A stretch of 64,000 bases of DNA from Thysanoteuthis rhombus (lineage: Eukaryota > Mollusca > Cephalopoda > Oegopsida > Thysanoteuthidae), in the NCBI GenBank assembly GCA_963457665.1, contig OY735212.1, forward strand, positions 15,807,573-15,871,572, given 5' to 3'. The notes beneath the pieces were generated by a model that made no database searches, was not told the origin of the DNA, and saw nothing but the letters and a program-made list of their open reading frames with translations. Shown here piece after piece: positions 26,401 to 33,110 of the stretch. The number at the start of each line of letters is the position of its first letter. The first letter of the stretch is position 1. Both the position numbers and the translations under genes were made by a program.

Positions 26401-29400
26401 TGGCAGTTTTGGTTGACGGTTTCTAATCTAAAAAATCTCTGCGTGTAGCAGAGGCACCTCTGTTCGTTTGGAATACTGACACACGGTATGAGTTGGGCGA
26501 AGACAGTCTCAAAATACCATTCGCTGCGCTCTACAAGACGTGGTAGAGAGTAGCGGAAATAAACGAGACAAACTTGGTAAAGCATGGGTCGCGCCGGGCC
26601 AAGTTTGGCGTCAAAGGCAAGATTTGGTGTGCCGCTGACATCCATGGGGGTGGGAAAGGGTGTATGGTTTTCAGAATTTCGATCAAGAGATTGTGTACCT
26701 GTACAATGGACACCCGATGAAAGTCGGAGAGTACAGCGGCCGAAATGTTACGATAAAAAAGCACCTAAGACGAGTAATGAACCAATATAAGATAATTAGG
26801 TGGTTGGTTGGCTGGCTGGCTCTTGTCCTGACAGACAATCTAAGATCTTTTTTTTTCTCCACCCCCAACTTTTTTTTTCCTTTTAAAAGTTTTATTCACA
26901 GTTCGCCCTCTTTCTGCCATACCTTTCATTGCTGATCCGGTCAGTATGTGATCGGCAAAGGCAGTAGTAACATACTGAGACACCCAATCTGGATGTCTGA
27001 GTGCTCGACCCCTATTTTCTAGGATAGCACTTTCCCTCCCATTTTCTTTCTCAATGGCGTTTCTCCATCTATTCATTACAGCCATTGAAATTCTAATAAA
27101 TACATCTATTCTCAACCTTAGCTAACCACAAGAAAAGGCGTTTACCACTACACAAAAGATTTGAACTCAAGTTTAAGTTTACACAGTTCGTTTTACGCCA
27201 TTTTCTGCTTTTACGAAAAAAAATGCGAAAAGTGAAAATAACGTTCAGCATCTGTTTTGTAGGGAACTGTTATAGAGGCAGCACACCATAGTTACCCATA
27301 CTTCTCACCACCCAAACCTCCTTTGACTTACCTTACCATAGAATCGTAGCCATTTTTTTTTTAATTCTGGGGACGTTAAAAAATGTTTCACCATATAAAT
27401 TAGAGGTAATTGCTTCTTTGATTTACGCCAATTCTACCCACGAAAGGTTCTTATAGGAACGTTCAACTTTCGGACAGCGGAGGAAATTCTGTAGGAGAAT
27501 AATGACAAAACAAAAGCCAGGCCTTCTTCCAGTAGTCAACTTAAAATGATAGTTACAAAATTAAAGATTTTGTAACAACTGTAGGTACAAATATCATTAC
27601 ATATGAACTCTGAAGTGTGTAGTTTTGTGGCTAAATTTGTCACGCCATATTTTTGTTCATACCCAAGTGTGTAGATCAGCTACACTTTTCATATTGCGTA
27701 CATCCAAAACTGTCTGAATATTATGCTATAAAGAAAAAAAATACCAACTTGAATCAGGTTTTCAATGTCTCTTTATAGTTATTAAGTAATAATTTAAGGG
27801 CTTTTATGGAACAGCTAAATATAATTACCAAACTTGATATAAAAAAAAAGTATAAGCTGGTATATGACGTTGCTCTGCTATATCACCCATAGCTGGGATT
27901 CATGCCTTTCCCAAGAGAATTAGAACAAAGTGAACTTGCCTCGACAGAGTTTGGACTCTGGTCGCCTATTCTAATATCAGTGTTACTGACTACGCCAATT
28001 GCGATCAAGTTCTGGGAAGGCAACAACAATCCCAAACTAGGGAGTTTAGCCCCCTTAAAGTAGTTCGACGCCCAATTGAACATCCTTGTGGCAGTTCCTG
28101 TAGCGAAGCCGATTCCAGACGTATCATTCTCTGCTTTCCTCTGGACTATATCAACAAGGCTGAGAGGGAGAGATTCGAACGGTCGGGTAAAATTTAGTCA
28201 CTACTCTAACCCATTACCCACCATCGCACAAAATTTCATTCGGGTTCACCGAGAACTTTCGAAGGTATCTTGTGAACGGAAATGAATTTCGGTGATATTA
28301 TTTGGTGTGGATATAACTACAACGCGGAGGGAGTATTTACCAACTCTATCATATCTGACTCCTATTTTTTTCCGTCTTGTGATCTCTCCATGTAAACTTG
28401 GCCGAATACATACACCTCTCTAACTTCGTTAGCAGAGGTAATGATTCTGCCATTCTGCAATAATATCTCTACTAGACTAAATGCGATTGACCGATTATCT
28501 GCTCTATACTGTGCGGGCTGGCAGAGCGGTTAACAACACAGAGAATGGGATTAGCGTGCCGAGCCCAAACTCCGGCTGAGACAATTCGAGACGTCATGTG
28601 ACGGGCCTCCGGTGTCTGCACAGACAACGGACGCCCGTCACATGATGTTGACAGGTGGGGGTAGATGGATACATGCCTTTCCGAGGGCAGCGGTGCGACC
28701 AGAACGCAAATTGTTTCGGCCGGAGTTTAAGCTCGGCACGCTAATCCCAGACCCCGTGTAGTTAACCGCTCTGCTGCGGAATAATTGCCTCTGCTAACGA
28801 AGTTGGAGAGGTATATGTATTCGGTCAACACCATAAGATAGCACAGTATATAAGAAAAAGCAGGAGTCAAAGATATCATAGGATCATTTGGAAAATAGTT
28901 CTCCGTTATAGTTTCATCCATACATAATATCCACACCTTATAATATCTTCTGGGGATGATCAATGCACAATTACTTCCCTTGGCGTAGGCATTATGTTTT
29001 TTTTTTAATTTCTTTACGTGATATTAAAATCTAGGAGAGGAGGAGGTCTTGCAACAATATATAAAAAAGAAAAAGAAAAAAAAAAGCGGCATTTCATGCT
29101 CTGAATAACAATTTTACGCTGAATGCCAGATAAATTACAGCATTGCATATTACAGTGTTGGTAGTGAACAGATCAAGCTTATTTTTTCTTCACGACTAAA
29201 AATAAAGAATATACTAGAAAGCGCATACCTAGGACGATGTCAGTATCACCAAGAGCTGAACAATCAGGTTTCAGATTCCAGACGATGTGACAAAAGCCTT
29301 TAATAATCATTCATCAGAAATATCCCTTCGAACCTCGATTCATTTCAACACTTTATAATTTCCCTTGGACTGAGTGATACTAAAAACCGAATGATTGCCC

Positions 29401-31771
29401 TTGCTCACAAAAAAAAATCCTCAATCTTCTAAAAATTGTAGTCAAGTGTTTATTGACCCATAGACCACTCTTCCACGAAATCCCATTGAAATCAAATGAA
29501 AATTATTGTGTGGGCAAACATGGGCGAATGTATAACCCTTATCCAATTCTGTTCAAAGAGGTATGGAGAAAATTTTTTTTTTTTTTTCACTCAAGCTCGG
29601 CCAAATTCAACAAGACTACATTTATATGGTATCACACAGGGCAGGGCCTCTGGAAAGAAGGGTGCAGCCGGTACATAGCACCGTGGGGATAAGAGGGACC
29701 CGGGGTTTCTTCGGTAGAACTGTGTACCGAAATTTCAAGTGGGTAAATATGTCTATTCAATTAAATAAATTGCCTCTATCGTGTAACGGTGAGCGAATAT
29801 GACGTGCAAAAAAAGGGTTGAAAACTAAGGCTGAAAGACGAGGGTGACTGTGCAGTAGAAAACAGGTTTAAATGAGTACTGATATGACAAAAAAAAAAAA
29901 AAAAAAATACTTAATCAGCATTTTAAAATTTGGCCTACATCTTCTATCTGGCTTGGGCCTATTACCAGTTCCGCCTCCCCTTGGGTATGGGGTGAGAAGA
30001 AGAAGAAAAAACAGGTTGTAAAGGATGAAGGCCGGAAAAGAGAAGGGCGTCTCGAAAATGGGAGTGCCAGGATTGGGAAGGTCGGAAAGAGAGCGGAACA
30101 GAGAAAGAAATAGAACATGCATGCAGACACACACACCTATTCATTCGAAGTAATACAGTAGGTTATATTTCAACACATAAATGTACAAGTGTCTCTCCAT
30201 ATTTCCGTAGGGGTTGGCCGGTTTGAATTAAACTTGATTTGTTCGCAAATGTGTAATGAATGACGACGTCGGGAATAAATTGCGTTGTCAGCGTTTAAAA
30301 GACCGGGATTGAAAAAGATTTAAAATATTGCTTATTTCATTGCTATAAAATAAGTGACTTTTTTCTTATTCAGAATTGTGACTTATTTTTCCGGCCAAAA
30401 TGCCACCGGTAGTTAAATGCTCGAAGCCAGTGAAGTTTGGTAGTACTGATCGTGAGAAAGAAAATAAAAAAAATTTAAGTAGAGGTATCATTTTCTCCCA
30501 GCAGTCAGTCAAACCCACATTGAAAAAATATGTTTAAATTATACACCACGTGTATTTTTATATTCATTTCGTTAATATTCACCATGACGTGCATGAATAT
30601 GATGGCTGTGTGAACGTAGCCATAATAGCGTGGTTCGGAAAAGATTTTCTAGAATGAAAAGTATAATTAAACAGAATGCAACAATTAAGAGTCCATTAAT
30701 GTGTTCTTTATCTAATAGAACACCATAAACGAAAGGTGCGAAAAAAACAGTGTATCCTGTGTGCCAAACTGACGTTTTAACCTCTCTCGATGACAAAGAA
30801 CTTTTTGGAGCCTTTGCATGACTTATCGGAGCCTCTCTATGCCGGCTAAACATCATCATAGGTTTATGTTAAGTCAAAGCAAAGATCACATGTATGTTCT
30901 ATCTGTTAACTCCCCAAATCAGTCGATTATTAGACTGAAGAATTTTCACCCCCACATAAAAAAAAAATGGAATGAATTAGATGTGAACATTTCGGAAATC
31001 AATATTTAAAGACTCGCATGTAAAAGCTTGGGGGTGGGGGTAAAAGAAAGAAAAAAGTCAATTTGATATATGTCGTCATTTTTGACGGCATGGATACGAT
31101 AGTAATAAGAAGTCTGGTTTGTCATTCAATAGACACCGTTCTGTGACCAACGGCTTTTGGCAGTAGGTCGCGTTGGAGGGATGATCAATGAGTAAATTAC
31201 TTCTCTCGCCTTTTGCTGGACAGAGATCACTTTAAAGAGTAGGAATCTTGAAAAAAAAAATTAATAAAAAAAAAAGAAAGAAAAAAAACAAGCGTGCAGG
31301 CAGCTGGACACAAACTAAGGGATCATATTATATTGTAATTTTAACAAGGGGAGAAATCTATACATGTATATTATTGTTTACAGACACAAGGGGTAAATGA
31401 TTGAATTTTAGCTCAATTACAGCGGCTTAAACGCAGGGTACGAGCATACATACATAGCGGCCGGTCAGCCGGACAAGTTTGAAAAATAAGAAAAAACCGA
31501 TTTTAATAGATTTGGTGACAGTTCTGGTTGACGGTTTCCAATGATAATACTGTTGATAAATGATCTGAGAAAAAAAAAATCAATTCCAAGAATTAAAACG
31601 AATTTTTTTCTTTTTTTTCTTTTTCTTCTAAAAAGAGAAGAATTTTTCCTTTACCTCAACGTGCTCCATCAACTTCTCTTTCGTTTCGGAATAGATAATT
31701 TCCATGCTGTTTCTCTTCAATATATCCCCGCACACCTGGCTCACTTTGTCACACAGAAGGACCTTCATCAT
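815..31771 (-). CDS. PHGDH: D-3-phosphoglycerate dehydrogenase, 5' part (5 exons, continues off left edge)
   Basis: The product oxidises 3-phosphoglycerate to 3-phosphohydroxypyruvate with NAD+, the first step of cytosolic serine synthesis. Five exons on the minus strand join in frame (phases 0, 2, 2, 0, 1) and give about 207 residues that track animal PHGDH without gaps. Landmarks are KVLLCD near the N-terminus, IVRSATK (about 45-51), VRAGTGYDN (about 67-75), TCGLIMAL (about 102-109), the Rossmann motif GLGRIG (about 145-150), GYDP with the NAD-binding Asp (about 168) and TVHTPLLP. The N-terminus is about seven residues shorter than human PHGDH. All five donors are GT and all four acceptors AG. 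Introns are about 22.2, 3.2, 3.2 and 1.8 kb. The catalytic Arg, Glu and His and the C-terminal domains must lie in exons to the left of base 1. No stop or frameshift interrupts the exons, so this looks like a working gene. Confidence 0.95.
1060..1125 (+). repeat. 'Reiterated 150-bp' repeat family, fragment
   Basis: Carries the family core TCCAAAAGTTCTC followed by an ATGAATTTCGATGA-like segment and a GGTTGGGC-like segment. The same core recurs at 23.5, 28.2, 32.2, 45.5, 46.6, 53.8 and 56.4 kb. Non-coding. Confidence 0.5.
1356..1396. repeat. (TA)n microsatellite
   Basis: About 40 bases of alternating TA. It produces a spurious Ile-Tyr reading frame. Confidence 0.95.
1912..2483 (-). pseudogene. 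Mariner-family transposase remnant with internal deletion
   Basis: Reading the minus strand from an ATG at 2,481-2,483, short stretches match mariner transposases across several frames: [39 protein letters not shown] and QIGKAKKK (the paired helix-turn-helix region). These are followed soon after by the family's C-terminus: [33 protein letters not shown] and LIS. Mariner transposases are about 345 residues, but the span here allows about 190, so the central DDD catalytic domain is missing. Several stops and frame changes are present. Terminal inverted repeats were not found. Confidence 0.8.
2730..2883 (-). CDS. PHGDH: PHGDH coding exon 4 (Rossmann motif)
   Basis: Acceptor TTTCAAG at 2,884 and donor ATGACG|GTAGGA; 154 bp. 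It encodes [19 protein letters not shown] and then [20 protein letters not shown], the most conserved stretch of the family with the NAD-binding GLGRIG. It ends in FGMT at phase 0. Confidence 0.97.
2990..3175 (-). repeat. 430-bp MITE-like family, partial antisense copy
   Basis: Reads as the reverse complement of the 3' half of the family described at 26,000: an AAACCGTCAACCAAAAC end, CATAGGTTTCTTCAG, a GGTTGGCTATG segment and a CAGACCGCACCAAT segment, in the expected order. Confidence 0.6.
3965..4236 (+). mobile_element. RTE-like LINE 3' fragment
   Basis: Degraded copy of the family best preserved at 12.1-12.8 kb. Translation gives RQWAGH-like, then RDHMRN-like and [11 protein letters not shown]-like segments, interrupted by stops. 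It ends in TGCTGCTGATGATGAT, the short tandem 3' tail seen in other copies. It lies inside PHGDH intron 4-3 sequence, opposite to the host gene. Confidence 0.75.
4237..6041. other. PHGDH intron 3, mostly unassigned
   Basis: Contains homopolymers (A-tracts at about 4,534-4,559, 5,003-5,024 and 5,428-5,443; a G-tract near 4,791-4,801) and no repeat or exon that I recognise. Confidence 0.4.
6042..6107 (-). CDS. PHGDH: PHGDH coding exon 3
   Basis: A 66-bp exon between TTCTATAG and the strong donor AGCAG|GTAAGT. It encodes (N)[21 protein letters not shown](R), matching the TPNGNSLSAAELTCGMIM segment of vertebrate PHGDH. This is the hinge helix between the substrate- and NAD-binding domains. Both boundary codons are split, and both are restored correctly by the neighbouring exons. 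Confidence 0.95.
6185..7225 (+). mobile_element. LINE 3' end (CR1/L2/Jockey-like, clade unresolved)
   Basis: A 116-residue frame at 6,196-6,546 has a knuckle C-x2-C-x8-H-x4-C (CRLC...NHITSEC) followed by [17 protein letters not shown]. The next frame continues [27 protein letters not shown] and IDVAVP, then after one frame change [16 protein letters not shown] and [19 protein letters not shown], ending in a stop. This order is typical of the C-terminus of a non-LTR ORF2. About 270 bases of 3' UTR follow, containing a diverged tandem duplication (7,015-7,100 and 7,120-7,200), then a run of ATA/ATG triplets. The reverse transcriptase domain is absent (5' truncation). Confidence 0.8.
7815..8267 (+). 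mobile_element. RTE-like LINE 3' fragment
   Basis: Aligns in order with the second half of the 12.1-kb copy: [12 protein letters not shown], a [18 protein letters not shown] segment, then [10 protein letters not shown] and RQNI. It is broken by stops and ends in GATGATGATG. 5'-truncated. Confidence 0.8.
9345..9496 (-). CDS. PHGDH: PHGDH coding exon 2
   Basis: Enters after a long pyrimidine tract and TTTCAG at 9,497 and leaves at ATGAA|GTAAGG. It encodes [14 protein letters not shown], then the conserved [14 protein letters not shown] and GVLVM. The last two bases (AA) complete an Asn codon with the first base of exon 3. The 152-bp length gives phase 2. These residues form the end of the first half of the substrate-binding domain, with the Gly-rich loop that contacts substrate. 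Confidence 0.95.
9799..9892 (-). repeat. 430-bp MITE-like family, short antisense fragment
   Basis: Starts with TTAGAAACCATAAACC and ATCAACATAG, the antisense 3' end of the family, and ends at the ACTCATTATTATG segment that precedes it in other copies. Confidence 0.45.
9895..9957. repeat. 15-bp tandem repeat (about 4 units)
   Basis: Unit approximately ACGTAAAGAAAAACA, nearly perfect. Confidence 0.9.
9960..12125. other. PHGDH intron 1, unassigned stretch
   Basis: No exon, known repeat or RNA gene recognised on either strand. Confidence 0.35.
12126..12791 (+). mobile_element. RTE-like LINE 3' end with a 213-codon open frame (best-preserved copy)
   Basis: An uninterrupted frame of 213 codons (12,137-12,778) encodes the region after the reverse transcriptase palm: [16 protein letters not shown] (residues 25-31), [11 protein letters not shown] (83-93), RWAGHVARM (141-149), [12 protein letters not shown] (162-173) and [12 protein letters not shown] (177-188), ending [21 protein letters not shown] tail follows directly. 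RTE-type LINEs end in such short tandem repeats, but the clade call is provisional. Endonuclease and most of the reverse transcriptase are missing, so the copy is dead on arrival. The intact frame suggests a recent insertion compared with the other copies. Confidence 0.88.
13195..13420 (+). pseudogene. Mariner/Tc1-like transposase C-terminal remnant
   Basis: Short matches in different frames occur in the order known for mariner C-termini: [11 protein letters not shown] (the SPDLAPCDFWLF motif with the third catalytic Asp), then [15 protein letters not shown] and RAYFEGTKA. At least three frame changes. Nothing recognisable of the N-terminal domain lies upstream. Confidence 0.6.
13605..14392. 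repeat. 42-bp minisatellite, about 17 units
   Basis: Unit is a GAAAGAAAACAGAGAGAGAG-type block followed by AAGGTGGAAAGAGAACGAGT. Units 2-12 or so are almost identical; the right end has variants with extra GA pairs. Because 42 is divisible by 3, all frames stay open on both strands, giving false proteins of 180-320 residues (Arg/Glu/Lys-rich on plus, Ser/Leu/Phe-rich on minus). Confidence 0.97.
15039..15066. repeat. Poly(A) tract
   Basis: About 28 A; other A-tracts lie at 14,850-14,866 and in neighbouring introns. Confidence 0.9.
15205..16010 (+). repeat. Interspersed repeat of LINE/SINE type
   Basis: Begins near GATATCCGGTGTTGCCCGGG and ends near an AAACAAACAGAAGG segment followed by ATTAGTATAGATA. 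I recall these signatures from the two ends of many invertebrate retroposons. No coding remnant seen; no second copy in this window, so the assignment rests on recall. Confidence 0.35.
16038..16112. repeat. (TTA)n microsatellite, imperfect
   Basis: ATT/TTA triplets with interruptions. Confidence 0.9.
16113..18945. other. PHGDH intron 1, mostly unassigned
   Basis: Near 16,229 the segment GGGGCTTCTTAACCTTAGGG resembles a hAT transposon end, but I could not find the opposite end. Two weakly similar segments at about 17,860-17,905 and 17,990-18,045 may be a diverged tandem pair. Otherwise nothing recognised. Confidence 0.3.
18954..19254 (+). mobile_element. hAT-like MITE with exact 8-bp target duplication
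   Basis: Starts CAGTGGCTTTGAAAC and ends GTTTCGAAACCACTG-like (read TTTCGAAACCACTG). The direct repeat CAGTAGAC flanks it at 18,946-18,953 and 19,255-19,262. An 8-bp duplication with CAGTG-type ends is diagnostic of hAT elements. About 300 bp, no transposase: a non-autonomous copy. Confidence 0.85.
19826..20122 (+). mobile_element. Second copy of the hAT-like MITE
   Basis: Same family as 18,954-19,254: CAGTGATTTTGAAACTTTG start, CTCAAAGACCCC, ACAAGATTTGCAAT, CAGGTTCA, ACATTATTTG and GAGACCACTG end. The flanks CTCTAACA and CTCTAATG are a 6/8 match that may be a decayed target duplication. Confidence 0.75.
20601..20796 (-). mobile_element. RTE-like LINE 3' fragment
   Basis: On the minus strand it reads [33 protein letters not shown] and VQRRTLKD, then a GATGACGATGATT tail. 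Only about 190 bp; 5'-truncated. Confidence 0.88.
21858..22215. repeat. Inverted repeat, two 130-bp arms
   Basis: Arms 21,858-21,985 and 22,087-22,215 match as reverse complements over their whole length (for example TAGTCGTTCATAA-like, TATAGTACTATAATAGAG-like and AACATTGACTCAGAA), about 80% by eye. The roughly 100-base spacer includes GTAGCATATGCTAC. The right half belongs to the longer repeat at 22,022-22,476. Confidence 0.85.
22022..22476 (+). repeat. 450-bp dispersed repeat, copy 1
   Basis: Shares with 38,080-38,532, in the same order, AGTAGCATATGCTA, AATGCTTGCAAGC, ACTTTTATGAACGACT, a TAGTCAAGTATCACCTTT-like block, GGTATTTGAAA, GAAACG/GAAATG and CCCCTTTATA. No coding capacity seen. Confidence 0.75.
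23000..23345 (+). repeat. Dispersed repeat pair, copy 1
   Basis: Resembles 27,160-27,485: TTTTACGCCATTTTCGC-like start, CCATATAGATTA, GGTAATTGC and an end with CGAAAAG, TAGGAACGT and ATAGCGGA. The partner reads CCATATAAATTAGAGG, CGAAAGG, TAGGAACGT and ACAGCGGA. Confidence 0.6.
23386..23417. repeat. Poly(A) tract
   Basis: About 25 A followed by GG, after an AT-rich segment. Confidence 0.85.
23545..23830 (+). repeat. 'Reiterated 150-bp' family, two tandem units
   Basis: Two copies of the unit, each with GATATCTC or TATCTTC, AGTTCTCAAT and a GATTTC/GATCTCAATG segment, then TGGAAGA and a GGGCAATG-like segment, about 180 bp apart. Confidence 0.6.
24266..24329 (-). repeat. tRNA-like SINE head (degraded)
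   Basis: On the minus strand the ends GACCCAG and CTGGGTC are exact 7-bp complements, like an acceptor stem. Between them are TAGTAGGGTGCTTGC (A-box-like) and GTGGCTCAATCC (B-box-like). At 62-64 bases it is too short for a working tRNA. It abuts the 3' end of the antisense LINE that begins at 24,335. Probably the head of a tRNA-derived SINE. Confidence 0.5.
24335..25375 (-). mobile_element. RTE-like LINE with reverse transcriptase remnant
   Basis: Longest member of the RTE-like family here. On the minus strand the order is [12 protein letters not shown] (25,221-25,259, the conserved RQGDxLSP turn), [27 protein letters not shown] (FADD catalytic motif, about 25,053-25,067), [36 protein letters not shown], then the YGAETW, GHVARM-like and WRDELD-like blocks down to 24,335. 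Several stops and frame changes. The (T)n at about 24,823-24,843 interrupts it. Endonuclease absent. Confidence 0.85.
26000..26426 (+). repeat. 430-bp MITE-like family, representative copy
   Basis: Begins TAGAAACCGTCACATGAC and ends TTTTGGTTGACGGTTTCTA, so the outer GAAACCGTCA is an inverted terminal match bounded by TA. Internal landmarks shared by other copies are GTGCTGTGTTGGG, GGATGATCAGTGAATAA, TACTTCTCTC, a run of pyrimidines, CATACATGGCCAGCCAGACC and ACTTAAAAAC. Several copies also share AACAGGTCTGG just upstream, so the true left end is uncertain. Other copies: 31,129; 34,919; 39,900; 43,567; 61,341 (plus); 2,990; 9,799; 36,121 (minus). Non-coding. Confidence 0.75.
27160..27485 (+). 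repeat. Dispersed repeat pair, copy 2
   Basis: Partner of 23,000-23,345 (landmarks given there); starts near TTCGTTTTACGCCATTTTC and ends near CGGACAGCGGAGG. Confidence 0.6.
28240..28285 (-). repeat. 'Reiterated 150-bp' family, fragment
   Basis: Antisense core CGAGAACTTTCGAAGGTATC. It lies just outside the large palindrome that starts at 28,291. Confidence 0.5.
28291..28950. repeat. Nested palindrome, about 330-bp arms (foldback element)
   Basis: At least five pairs of reverse-complementary blocks share one centre near 28,620: GGTGATATTATTTGGTGTGG with 28,927-28,950; RTE-like LINE scraps (28,363-28,395 minus, 28,835-28,890 plus); CTAACTTCGTTAGCAGAGG (28,420) with 28,788-28,824; GCAGAGCGGTTAAC (28,521) with 28,761-28,774, extending into GGGATTAGCGTGCCGAGC; and a 50-base core (28,595-28,644) from CATGTGACGGGC to GCCCGTCACATG. 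The arms differ by an extra 70 bp or so in the left arm between blocks and about 60 bp lost nearer the centre. No ORF. GC is clearly higher in the core than in the flanks. Confidence 0.88.
28960..30560. other. PHGDH intron 1, unassigned
   Basis: A-tracts at about 29,888-29,906 and T-tracts near 28,998 and 29,572. No repeat or exon recognised. Confidence 0.35.
30560..30860 (-). repeat. Copy of the foldback-type repeat seen at 36.7 kb
   Basis: Shares with 36,712-37,130 TGTTCTTTATC, CACCATAAACG/CACCATGAATTCG, ACAGTGTATC/TAGTGCATTC, GTGCCAAA/ATGCCAAA and GGAGCCTTTG. A 95-codon minus frame here looks hydrophobic, but the similarity to the other copy is at the DNA level and that copy is not open, so I do not call a gene. 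Confidence 0.55.
31129..31542 (+). repeat. 430-bp MITE-like family copy
   Basis: AGACACCGTTCTGTGACCAACGG start, GGAGGGATGATCAATGAG, TACTTCTCTCGCC, GGCCGGTCAGCCGG and the end TGGTTGACGGTTTCC. It ends about 110 bp inside intron 1 from PHGDH exon 1. Confidence 0.75.
31655..31771 (-). CDS. PHGDH: PHGDH coding exon 1
   Basis: Thirty-nine codons starting [11 protein letters not shown] and ending LMEHVE, followed by the donor GAG|GTAAAG (phase 0). This matches the first beta-alpha unit of the substrate-binding domain. Two Met codons are adjacent; I take the upstream one (31,769-31,771). The preceding base context is TTCAATCATGATG. This is the exon that ties the distant 9.4-kb exon to a start codon: it joins to [12 protein letters not shown] exactly where PHGDH requires. 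Confidence 0.9.
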
Positions 31772-31960
31772 GATTGAAGAAAACTACCACTCTTGTCCTC
31801 GTCGTCTCAATGAAGTGCTACTGTGGCACAAGAAGGGAGAGAAATGCAGTTAACGACAAAACCCGCGGTCGACTCGACGTAAAACGAGATCTCACTCAGA
31901 GCCAGTGATTAACAACATACCCGACTAACCCAACTCAATGGCAGGTTGGAACACACACAA
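31772..31960 (-). promoter_or_regulatory. Probable PHGDH promoter and 5' UTR
   Basis: The 190 bases before the start codon hold a small CpG cluster (about seven CpG in 31,850-31,890, around CCGCGG and GTCGAC) in otherwise CpG-poor DNA. I see no TATA box. A pyrimidine-rich tract ending CCACAG at 31,821 resembles a splice acceptor, so part of the 5' UTR may come from a further upstream exon. The location is inferred from the gene start; the transcription start cannot be read from sequence. Confidence 0.45.
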
Positions 31961-32189
31961 AAAAAAATCTAAATAACAATGAAAGATTTGCGACAGACTG
32001 TGGGAAAACTAACTGTAAGGAGTTTTGATACTTGAAAATTACATTCTGGTGAACCTTAAAGCTGTTTAAACGGACATTAAAATAAAATAAAAAAATGAAA
32101 CCTGGGTTGTTTTTTAATCGATTTTTTGCTGAATGAGAAAAGCAGACAACAACTTTTTCCTTTCTTTTCCATTTTTAAACTTTTGCCAA

Positions 32190-32430
32190 CCAAGCTGGAA
32201 GAGATGTATGTATTTACTCGTTTGGTCGCACAATGTCTCCAAAAGTTCTGGATGAATTTCAGTGATATTTTGCAGAAAGGTGGATCATGGATCGCTGAAG
32301 AATTGATCAAATTGCAGGATGGATCCAGGACATTTTTGATTGCGATATATATTTTTTTTCATTTTCTTCCCATATGTATTCACTCAATATCTCCAGAAGT
32401 TCTCAATTAACCTCAATGAAATTTAGTGAA
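32190..32430 (+). repeat. 'Reiterated 150-bp' family, two tandem units
   Basis: Two units with CTCCAAAAGTTCTGGATGAA and CTCCAGAAGTTCTCAATTAA, each followed by the GATGAAATTT-type segment. Confidence 0.6.
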
Positions 32431-32447
32431 AGGGTGAACAGAAAAAA

Positions 32448-32560
32448 AAATAAGAGTCAGAGATATAGAATCCATTAGAAAGATCCAATGGCAATGGGTT
32501 GGTCATATTGCAAGAATGGTAGACAACCGCTTGACATCATGACTCACAAAGTGAATGACC
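32448..32560 (+). mobile_element. RTE-like LINE scrap
   Basis: About 110 bp aligning with the [17 protein letters not shown] block: AGAGTCAGAGATATAGAATCC, then CAATGGCAATGGGTTGG and ATGACTCACAAAG. Confidence 0.7.
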
Positions 32561-32639
32561 AGATTCATTCTAAGATAAAAATGTCTTCTCATGATTTAAA
32601 ATTTCTTTGTCTGTGACGGTGTGCTGGTATATTTACTAA

Positions 32640-33110
32640 GCTTTGATTTGTTTGTTTAGACTTAAGGCCACGGTAGTAGAACAACCAGTGAGAATCAAAC
32701 TCACTACAGTAGCATGCTTATCCCGAAAGCCATTGAAACTGAATACGATTCTCAGCACCATGGCCCATTGGTTCGGTAGCCCATGGTTCAATCCACCGCT
32801 AAGTTATACCAAAGACCCCGAAAATGCTACTCAATACCTCTCCGCTAAGCACTCAGCCCTAAGGATCCTCTCCCAGGAACTAATGGGTTAAGGCATAAAT
32901 CACATCCGATACACCGATTTCCGTAGATCACCGAAGTTGAGCAACGTCAATGCCTAAATGGGTGACCATTGGGAAACACCATGGGCTGTGAGCGGAACGA
33001 AACTTCGACAGGCTTAGTAAACCAGACCTGTGTGTACCTAACCCTGCGACAATACGCCCCTACCAATTCGAGCACTAAAAGTACACAGGGTTGCCGATTT
33101 ATACACGCTC
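32640..33110 (+). repeat. 5S rRNA-derived element (SINE3-like) or 5S pseudogene
   Basis: At 32,918-32,993 the segment GATCACCGAAGTTGAGCAAC and the later AATGGGTGACCATTGGGAAA and CACCATGGGCTGTGAG follow the order of the internal promoter and 3' stem of animal 5S rRNA (GATCACCGAAGTTAAGCAAC, GGATGGGTGACCGCCTGGGA). The 5' third of 5S is not recognisable and a 6-10 base segment in the middle is altered, so it is not a working 5S gene. The surrounding 470 bp are higher in GC than the flanks; a tRNA-like CATGGTTCAATCCACC lies at about 32,785. Confidence 0.55.

Noticed and set aside
26840-27115. 91-codon minus frame ([20 protein letters not shown]) resembling the RxxxAxxAMxRL segment of LINE reverse transcriptases
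   Set aside because: Only about 12 residues resemble the motif; the flanking residues do not continue the match.
30572-30859. 95-codon minus frame with a hydrophobic stretch, at first sight a small membrane protein
   Set aside because: Lies in a repeat related to 36.7-37.1 kb, and the other copy is not open in the matching frame.
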